Shown: piece by piece, positions 22,206-30,500 of the stretch | Position numbering within the stretch: the stretch's first letter is position 1 | Layout of the letters: the number at the start of each line of letters is the position of its first letter | Made by a program: the position numbers and the translations under genes | NCBI RefSeq assembly: GCF_002321025.1 | Contig: NZ_DCLL01000018.1 | Coordinates: 60,279-94,987, forward strand | DNA from: Acinetobacter lwoffii | GTDB taxonomy: Bacteria; Pseudomonadota; Gammaproteobacteria; Pseudomonadales; Moraxellaceae | DNA: 34,709 nucleotides | Direction of reading: 5' to 3' | The notes under the pieces: model-generated | Told to the model about the DNA's origin: nothing | The model's input: only the letters and a program-made list of their open reading frames with translations | The model's database searches: none

Positions 22206-22637
22206 TTAGGGTTGGGTATTTAACTGCTGATCAAGCCATTTTTGCAGCTCGCTTGACCGTAATGCACCGCTTATTCTAGCAATTTCGTTGCTTTTATTCA
22301 TCAACACCAGCGTCGGAATACTGCGAACATTAAATGCCGAACTTAAGCGAGGATTCGCTTCTGTATCAATTTTTGCAAAAACCACATTTGGATATTGCTG
22401 GGCGACAGTCGCAAAATGCGGTGCCATCATTTTACAGGGACCACACCATTCTGCCCAGAGATCAATCAGGATTGGCAAGTCACTATGCGTGACAAACTGG
22501 CTGAAATTCTGCTCATTCAGCTCAATTGGTACCAGTGGAATCAGGGCTTGATGACATTGACCACAAGCAGGGTTGGCAGTGAGTTTATCTTCAGGGACAC
22601 GGTTTTTGGCCAGACATTCCGGACATACAATAATCAT
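22206..22637 (-). CDS. trxC: Thioredoxin 2 (TrxC) with N-terminal zinc finger
   Basis: A 143-residue thioredoxin 2. The N-terminus has two CxxC pairs, C5/C8 (CPEC) and C25/C28 (CGQC), which bind zinc in TrxC and act as a redox switch. The thioredoxin fold carries the active site WAEWCGPCKM with C65 and C68, the aspartate-lysine pair region FAKIDTEANP and the cis-proline loop RSIPTLVLM. It reduces disulfides in the cytoplasm, especially under oxidative stress. Its start follows the hydrolase stop with no gap (22638/22637), so the two are translationally coupled. Confidence 0.95.
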   Translation of the reverse strand: MIIVCPECLAKNRVPEDKLTANPACGQCHQALIPLVPIELNEQNFSQFVTHSDLPILIDLWAEWCGPCKMMAPHFATVAQQYPNVVFAKIDTEANPRLSSAFNVRSIPTLVLMNKSNEIARISGALRSSELQKWLDQQLNTQP

Positions 22638-23534
22638 CTAGCGCACTCCAATATGTTGATGTAAGAATTCTAATTGGGTCGAAACTGCTTTTTCAAACCA
22701 TTCCCCATGATAAATATCAAAATGCCGGATATTCCACTCATGATATTGCACAAATGGTGCAATATTGGTCGCAGCTTCACGACTGGATTCAATGGGAATC
22801 AGACTATCCAGTTTTGCCGCAATAAACAGGACTGGAATGTTAATCTTTCTGACTTCCTGAATCGGTCGATAGCGCATCAGTTTAAAGAATGCCCGTGCAG
22901 GAATATGACCACTCCAGTAATAATCCGGATTGACAATCGACAGATAACCTTCATAACTGTCCTGTGTCGGCATAAAACATAGCTCATGCGGATCAACTAC
23001 AGGTAAGGTTTTTGGTGCCATACCAACCTTGGCCCCCATATAATCCTGACTGGAAACTTTAAGCGCCTTGGGGAGTTGCTGTAAAGGATATAGTTGGGCA
23101 CTTTCAGCCCCATCGACAAAAGGCACCTGTACCATCGCCGCCTGAATATTTTTCAGCTCTGCTGCAAGTGTCAATACATGCCCACCACTTAAGGCCGTAC
23201 CCCAGAGCACGATCCGTTTACTGTCAATCGATTTGCGTTCCTGAATATGTCTGATCATGGTTCGCCAGTCATCGAGCTGGGCATTGATCGACACCAGTTC
23301 ACGTGGACGCCCAGTGCTGCCGCCCCAATAGCGATAGTCAAATAAAACCACCGCATAGCCGGCACTGGCAAAACGCTGGGCATATTGCACCAGTTTAAAT
23401 TGACGTAAGGCAGCCAGACCATGAGCCATCAGGATTACGGCCGGTTTTTCTATATTTTTAGGCCGATAAAAATCTGCAGCAATCACTTCCTGACCGCTTT
23501 TGACATACAGTGGTTCAACTGTATAAGCCTGCAT
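22638..23534 (-). CDS. Alpha/beta hydrolase
   Basis: A 298-residue alpha/beta hydrolase. Visible are the oxyanion region LMAHGLAALRQF, the strand AVVLFDYRYWGGSTGRPREL and the nucleophile elbow VLWGTALSGGHVLTL, in which the Ser of ALSGG fits the Sm-x-Nu-x-Sm pattern. The acid is probably in FIAAKLDSLIP and the catalytic histidine in HFDIYHGEWF. Related to small dienelactone-hydrolase/acylaminoacyl-type esterases; substrate unknown. It heads the operon with trxC and yciA and has no signal peptide, so it acts in the cytoplasm. Confidence 0.85.
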   Translation of the reverse strand: MQAYTVEPLYVKSGQEVIAADFYRPKNIEKPAVILMAHGLAALRQFKLVQYAQRFASAGYAVVLFDYRYWGGSTGRPRELVSINAQLDDWRTMIRHIQERKSIDSKRIVLWGTALSGGHVLTLAAELKNIQAAMVQVPFVDGAESAQLYPLQQLPKALKVSSQDYMGAKVGMAPKTLPVVDPHELCFMPTQDSYEGYLSIVNPDYYWSGHIPARAFFKLMRYRPIQEVRKINIPVLFIAAKLDSLIPIESSREAATNIAPFVQYHEWNIRHFDIYHGEWFEKAVSTQLEFLHQHIGVR

Positions 23535-23659
23535 ACGCGCTCCATTGCGTTATCTTATGGTTATCATCATTTATAAAAATTTCAGAACAGGTTCAGCATG
23601 TTTTCAGCTTAATGCTATCATAAAGCATATCGATATAAATGAAATGATGGAGTGGCGTC

Positions 23660-23995
23660 ATGAGCGAAAATGTAGGTTTTGCTGGTCAAATTGGTCCAGA
23701 ACACGTAACTCAAGTGGTTGAGAAAGGTTTTAAATCGATTATCAACAACCGTCCGGACATGGAAGGTGGTTCCGAGCAGCCAACCAGTGCACAAATCGAG
23801 GAAGCTGCACGCAATGCCGGTCTGGATTATGTATTCCAACCAGTAGTAGCCGGTCAGATTACGGAGCTTGATGTACGCACTTTTGCCAATCATTATAATG
23901 AGTTACCAAAACCGATCTTGATGTTCTGTCGTACTGGAAACCGCTCGAATAATTTATATCAGCTGGCAAAACAGATGGACCTGCTGGATGACTAA
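23660..23995 (+). CDS. DUF442 (beta-lactamase hydrolase-like, TIGR01244) phosphatase/sulfurtransferase-like protein, cytoplasmic
   Basis: A 111-residue DUF442 protein. Family features: AGQIGPEHVTQVVEKGFKSI at the start, INNRPDMEGG, then FQPVVAGQITELDVRTFANH and the phosphatase-like loop MFCRTGNRS with the catalytic C90 (CX5R form). DUF442 domains resemble protein tyrosine phosphatases and occur with sulfide-handling dioxygenases; sulfur-transfer roles are proposed. A GGAG ribosome site precedes the ATG. Its end overlaps the next gene by 8 nt (ATGACTAA), so translation is coupled to a secreted paralogue. Confidence 0.85.
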   Translation: MSENVGFAGQIGPEHVTQVVEKGFKSIINNRPDMEGGSEQPTSAQIEEAARNAGLDYVFQPVVAGQITELDVRTFANHYNELPKPILMFCRTGNRSNNLYQLAKQMDLLDD

Positions 23996-24410
23996 GTCGT
24001 TTTGGAAAGGTGTGGTACTGGTAACCTGTTTTAGCTGTATTACACCTGTTTTTGCTGCAAATGATCTTAGCCGTGCGCTGACCTCTATGGTGAGTGTCAC
24101 GGGTCAAATGACACCAAGCAAGTTTCAGCAATTGATTCAGCAAGGTTTCAAATCTGTGATTGTCAATCGGCCGGATCAGGAAACTGGCAATAATGTCACG
24201 GTGAGTCAATTACGCTCTATTGCGGAAAAATCTCAAGTGAGTGTGATTTATCAACCTGTAGTGAGTGGCCAAATTTCTCAAGCCAATATTGAAGAGTTTG
24301 CTCGATATTATAATGAGTTGCCAAAGCCGATTTTGATGGTCTGCCGTAGTGGCACTCGTTCAGCCGCTTTGTTCAATCAGGCGAAATCTCAAGGATTGAT
24401 TCATGAATAA
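23988..24410 (+). CDS. DUF442 paralogue with signal peptide (periplasmic)
   Basis: A 140-residue protein with a signal peptide (GVVLVTCFSCITPVFA, cleavage before AND at about residue 24) and a full DUF442 domain: TGQMTPSKFQQLIQQGFKS, VNRPDQETGN, IYQPVVSGQISQANIEEFAR and the loop MVCRSGTRS with C119 of the same CX5R form as its neighbour. It is clearly a paralogue of the preceding cytoplasmic protein and arose by tandem duplication with gain of an export signal. Overlaps are 8 nt on both sides, so the three genes form one coupled unit. Confidence 0.85.
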   Translation: MTKSFWKGVVLVTCFSCITPVFAANDLSRALTSMVSVTGQMTPSKFQQLIQQGFKSVIVNRPDQETGNNVTVSQLRSIAEKSQVSVIYQPVVSGQISQANIEEFARYYNELPKPILMVCRSGTRSAALFNQAKSQGLIHE

Positions 24411-24507
24411 AATTTTGGTCGTGTTATGTCTGAGCTTGAACTTTTTCGGTTGTAGTTCAATGAATTTGAAGCCGACTGTGGGTGTGAGTGTAGGGACGTC
24501 GATTTAA
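24403..24507 (+). CDS. 34-residue lipoprotein
   Basis: A micro-gene encoding 34 residues, starting at ATG 24403 within the stop region of the secreted DUF442 gene (overlap ATGAATAA, 8 nt). It has a lipoprotein signal with lipobox FFGC (Cys17), leaving a mature part of 18 residues: C-SSMNLKPTVGVSVGTSI. The coupled start and lipobox make it convincing despite its length. It may sit in the membrane beside the periplasmic DUF442 protein; no function is known. It ends just before a bidirectional terminator. Confidence 0.6.
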   Translation: MNKILVVLCLSLNFFGCSSMNLKPTVGVSVGTSI

Positions 24508-24529
24508 GTTTTTAAATTTCAACCCCCAT

Positions 24530-24557
24530 AAAAAACAGCGCCGAAGCGCTGTTTTTT
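24530..24557. terminator. Bidirectional terminator between the DUF442 operon and the giant surface-protein gene
   Basis: CAGCGC-CGAA-GCGCTG (24536-24551) flanked by six A and six T. Confidence 0.92.
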
Positions 24558-24572
24558 CGTCAGATAAGATTA

Positions 24573-27500
24573 TTAGTTGACACATGTTGTATATGGACTT
24601 ACGCGGTTAGGTGCATAACTTCCATCAGCAGCATAATCACTACTTAAACTTGGCAATGTTAATGTTGTATAGCCTCTAGTTGGTGTTTGTGCAAGTGTAG
24701 TTTTCGCTCCTACTTCTACTGCGATCCAATGAGCATTTGCTTTTGGATATTCAATGATGAAGTCAAACCGACCAGTACTATCTGTACGATAGGTCGTGGT
24801 ATATGGGTGAGTCGTACTATTATTTGCTGTACCACCTAAGAAACGAACCACACGTAATGCCTGACCATTAGCCATCCAAGTTGTTGTTGTTGGATCCACC
24901 GTACATGTCGTTGCTGAGTTTGTATCTTGAACTTGTGCAGGTATTGTACCTACTAATGGATAATAATAATCACCTGGTTTAATCCAACCTTTTAGATTCG
25001 TAAATGGATAAACCGCATCTAGTTCTTTAACTTTTAAGGTAATAGGATTGCCATCCACATCGACACCAGGTTGCTCAACTATTTTCCATGCATCTTTCTG
25101 AATTTCATATTTCCATTCACCTAAAACATAAGAAGTTGGACGAATATCTAAAACCACATCCTGATTTGCCACTGGCTTCCCATCAACATCAACCAGCTGA
25201 ACAGAACCTTCTTTTTGATAATAAATACCGTTACCTGTTGATGTAAGCTCTGTTGGATTAAAATTAACCGCAATAGAACCAATCGTTACTGGCACTTCGG
25301 AATTTACCACATCAATCACATGCGGTACACGTCGCTCTGTATTCTGCGTATCTTTAACTACAGCTTCTACACGTAAATCAGCAGCAACGAAGTCATAGGT
25401 TGGATTACGTAAACTTTCATCAATTACAATTGAAAATTTTGCCCAACCATTCTCATCACTTTCAATAGTAGATGCGCCATGAATATATGCACCATTTTGA
25501 TTATATTGAGGAATTGTTAATGTAACTGCTTTACCAGCTTGACTTGAACCATCTAAGTCTACTACCAATACTGATACTTCGAAAGAATCACCACGGACAT
25601 TTAACTTATCTTTAGATACTTTAATTTTTAAGTCCAATTCTGGCGCTAAAACTGTTGGTGAGTGCACTTGAATACTGCCAGGTAGACTTACTGAAGCACC
25701 TGTTGCAGTGGTATGGGTTGCCGTTAATTCGATTGGTAGAACTGGTAATACTAATGTACCTTGTAGTGATTTCATCGATACTTCAAATACAGCTTCACCA
25801 AATTGATTAGTAATGAGCTGTGAAGCCCCTTTAATACTAGTCGCATTTCGCGGATCAGCAATAGCTAAGCTAACTTTTTCATTCGCAACACCGCCTTGAT
25901 TCTTATCAAGAAGTTTAACCGTCACAAATGCACTATCACCTGCTGAACTTAATGACACACGACTACTATCAATAGTTAAGTGATAAGGATTACTAATATC
26001 TTGAACAGCAAAATTTAGCTTCGTCTGAATTTCATTACCGCGTGGATCACGGATAGTTCCTGTTACTACAATAGATTCTAAAGCAGCAGATGTAATACCT
26101 TGTGGAATAATTAAGTCAATTGGCACTGAACCATTTCCTTGTATTACCACTCCGTCAGCACTCAGCTTAATACCTGCAGCTATCGCTTCTGGATTCAGAG
26201 TCAATCGCATTGGTGTACCAGCTGCAGTATTAATCCCCATTTCATCTTTAACAGCTGCATACACTTTAACTGTTTGCCCAGCTGTCACTGTTTTTACATC
26301 TGATGTTAAACGCGGATTTAAAGCATTTGCTGGAGCGGTGATACTAATTACACTTGTTTGCTGTAAACGATCGCCATTATTTAAGTTCGTACCAACTACG
26401 GCAAAGACAATACCATTTTTGATCAAACTAGCATCATAAACGCCCTCGGCTACGGTCACGGTAAATTCAGCTTCACCATCACTATTCGTTTGAGTTGGTA
26501 TATTGCTTAATGACACACGACTAGAAGTGAGACTAGATAAAGCAATTGCAATTGGTGTATTTGGAATAGGATTACCCTTTTCATCAACTGCTGTAATTTT
26601 GACGCGAGTCTCACCACCGAGAACAGAAATTGTATCTAATGGGTCACCATCAACTGTCGTAAAGACAAGATCTGCTAAGTCTGGTAAAACCACAGTGGCT
26701 TTCTCTAATTCAACTTTACGAACTAACGTGTATGCAGAACCATCAGCACGTCGTGCAGTCGCAGTAAATTCCAAATCATTTGCAGCTAGATTCTCAATTT
26801 CAGCTTGATTTTGAGGATTAATCGTTACTTCAAATATTGCAAGACCATTACTGTCTGTCATGACTTGAGATGGTGAAGCAAAACTTACACCACTTCTTAA
26901 AGCAGCTTCATTTAACCCAAGTGAAACGACTTGGTTTGCAAAAGCCTTACCTTGTGTATCTTTCGCATTAATTGTCACCTGAATCGTCTTAGGTGTATTC
27001 ACACCCAATGTAACAACATAATCAGATGCATCTAAGGTAAAGTAATCTAGAATCTGCCCGGCATTTGGTGATTTAAAGTTCAAGGTTTGAACAGCAGCTT
27101 TACCATTGCTGGTTGTCGCCGTGATACGAACACCTGGACTTACCAACTTAATCTGCTCTTGAGTACCTGCAACTTTATATTCAAACTCAAAATAAGCGTA
27201 ACCATTGGCATCAGTAAGCTTAGTTGCTTCACCTGTTAAAGTGAATTGTGCTGTTTTTAACTGCTCTAGGGTTAAATCCGGTGTATTAATCGTAACTTTT
27301 GCACCCTGTAAAGCACCCTTATCAGCAGATAACGCTTTTACTGGTACAATAATTTTTTGATCTTTTGAATAATCAAATGCTTGCAGAATTGGATCAATTA
27401 AAACCTCTGCAGGTGTAGATTCAACATCAGGAGCTCTTAAATCAATACGGCGAGAAGCTTCATAATTCGAACCATCAGCACGTTTAGCTGTTAATGTAAC

Positions 27501-30500
27501 CTGTAAATCACCTGACTCAAGGTCGCTAATCAAGTTTTGAACTTCGCCCTTATTACGTGGCAATGCCTTAAAGGTGAAGGTCACATAACCATCAGCATCA
27601 GTTTTTTGTGCAAAGGTTTGCGCACCAATGTTCGCACCTGTTGGATCAAGTAAATAAATACCATTCTTATGCGCTTGTTCATTATAGCTGATCGTTACAT
27701 CTTGATTAGCAAGTGCTGTACCACCCACATTTATTGCACGTACCTTAACTGTAATATCAGTTTGTACGTTTTCTTCGATCGCAGCATAACCATCTGTATC
27801 AATAGAGATATAATCTAAAGCTTCTGAAGTCAAAGACTCTCTAAAGTTCAATTTTGCTGTCTGCGTTTTTCCGTTTGCAGTTGCTGTTACAGTCACACCA
27901 TTTAAGATATCACGCTGTACTGTGGTATTTGCATATTGATATTCAAATACAAACGTTGCATAACCATCATCACCTGTAAACTGTTCAGCGGCACCATTTA
28001 AGCTAAAGTTCAACTGTGCTAACTTATTTTGAACATCCGTGGTGATCGCAACTTTTTCATTTTTAAGCGTACCACCATCGACATCTAATGCTTTTACGCG
28101 TACTTGAATCTTATGACTTTGAGTATAGTCAAATGAGTTTAATACTGGATCAATGACTAAAGTCTCAACTTTAGATTCAACTTGCTCTTCAGCTTGTACT
28201 AATTCAACTTTACGTTGAGCTTGACGAACAGATCCATCAGCAACTGCAGATAAGGCTTTCACTGTTACGCCATTTGCCAATAATGCTTCTAATTCCTGTT
28301 GGTTCTTTGGGTGCACACTGAATTCAAATTTTGCATAACCTTCTGCATCAGTTGCTACTGACGAAGCTGTAAGAAGATTAATACCATTTTCATTGGTTAA
28401 TTCAATCTGAACATTTTGATTCGCCAAAACTGAACCATCAGTACTTTTTGCAAGCACAGACAACGCAACTTTAGTTTCTACATCCGTATCAATGACAGCT
28501 TTACCAATCATATCAATGACAAGAAAATCAAGCGTATTAGTTTGAGTTTCCGCAAAGTTAATAACCGTGCGTTGCTCTTTACCATTTGCAGTCGCCAATA
28601 ACGCTACACCTTTCAATGCAAGGTTTTTTTGCTCTGTAGATTGTGCATCGTAGTTATAGCTAAATTCGAAGACAGCATAGCCTTGATCATCGGTATATTG
28701 CTCAGCAGCACCATTTAAACTCAAATTAAGTTTCGCTAATTCTGTACTTGAGATGTTTTCAGGACGCAATGTAATTTTTTCATTACGTAATGCGCTACCA
28801 TCTTCACCAATCGCCTTCACTCGTACCGCAATGGTGTGATTTTTACTGTAATCATAAACACTAATTGGATCAATGATCAGATAATCGACTTCACTTGGTG
28901 CTTCTGCTTCTGACTTATAAAGTTCAACTTTTCTTGATACTTTGTATGCAGAACCATCTACACGCTGTGCAGATAAACGAACATTCAAACCAGATGCAAG
29001 CAATGCATCTAATTCAGATGCATTTTCTGGTGCAATGTTGACTTTAAATGTGGCTTGTCCTTGTGCATTGGTCACAACTTCTGTCGCAGAATTAAATGAA
29101 ATACCACTATTGGTTTCTGTTTCATTCAATTCAATTTTCACAGTCTGGTCTTTTAATGTCTGACCATTTGTTGCCAATGCAGTTGCTGTAATCATCACTT
29201 CTGTTGGTTGATCGGTTGAGATAACTGCACGCCCACCTGTAGATACCACTAAATAATCAAGATTGATTTCTTGTTCATTTGCAGGTGCTTTAAAGTTAAT
29301 AATCGTATTATTCGTCTTTCCATTGGCAGTTGCTGTAATTTCAAAACCATTTAGCAGTTTCTTTTGTGCAGGAGACTGTGCATTGTATTTATAGTCAAAT
29401 GTGAATGTCACGTAACCATAATCATCAGTCAGTTTCGTCGCATCACCGACTAGACTTATATTTAAGTCCGCTAATTCTTGCGCACTAAAGACCGTTGTTA
29501 AGCTGACTTTTTCATTACGCAAAGATTGACCTGCTTGACCAATCGCCTTGACTCGCACTTGAATTGTTTGATCTTGCGTATAGTCATATGCAGCTTGCAA
29601 CGGATCAATTAATAGTGAAGAGACTTGTGAAGCTTGCTCTTGCTCAATAAGCTTAATTGTTCTTAGCGTTGTATATTCAGAACCATCTTTTGCAGTTGCT
29701 TTAACAGCGACTGTTACACCACTCGCAAGCAATGCATTCAGTTCATCTTTATTTTTTGGTTTCGCATTTAAAACGAACTCAGCATTACCTAATGCATCTG
29801 TAACTAGGTTGTTAGAGGTTGCATACGTTACGCCATTTGAAACTGCAGTATTATCAATACCAATACTAATACGTTGGTTAGCTAAAACCTTACCATCTGT
29901 ACCCATTGCCTTGACACGGATCTTGATCGGTGTATCTGTAGTGGTCGAAATTAAGGCTTGTCCATCTGTATCAACAGTAAAGAAACTTAAGTCAATACTA
30001 TCGCTCGGAGCCTTAAAGTTAAGGCGAATATTGCTGACCTTACCATTCGACAAAGCATTGAAATTAAGACCTTTTTTCGCCAGCTCTTCTTGTTTAGGCG
30101 TTTCGTTATACTGGTAACTAAGTTTAAACGTTGCATAACCTAATGCATCAGTGATTTGTTCTGCTTGGGTCGTAAAACTTAAGCCTAACTGCTGCATCTG
30201 CTGATTAGTTAGGGCAGATTTTAATTGAATTTTTTCTTTTGCTAATGGGCTTCCATTGACATCTAATGCTTTTACACGAACGGTAATTTCTTGATTTTGC
30301 GTATAGTCAAAACGGGTTAAGATTGGATCTACCATAAGGTAATCCACTTGACTCGTTCCAGTGTCAATAATCGAGTTTGAAACTAAATCAATTTTACGAG
30401 TAACTGAATGCTTAGAACCATCATTACGATAAGACACTACTGCAACAGTTAGGCCTTTTTCAATTAAGGTATTTAATTCAGTTAAATTACGTGCTGCAAC

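Noticed and set aside
23190..23240. Apparent loss of the GxSxG nucleophile in the alpha/beta hydrolase (GTALS)
   Set aside because: The next serine, in ALSGG, fits the nucleophile-elbow rule; the site is probably intact.
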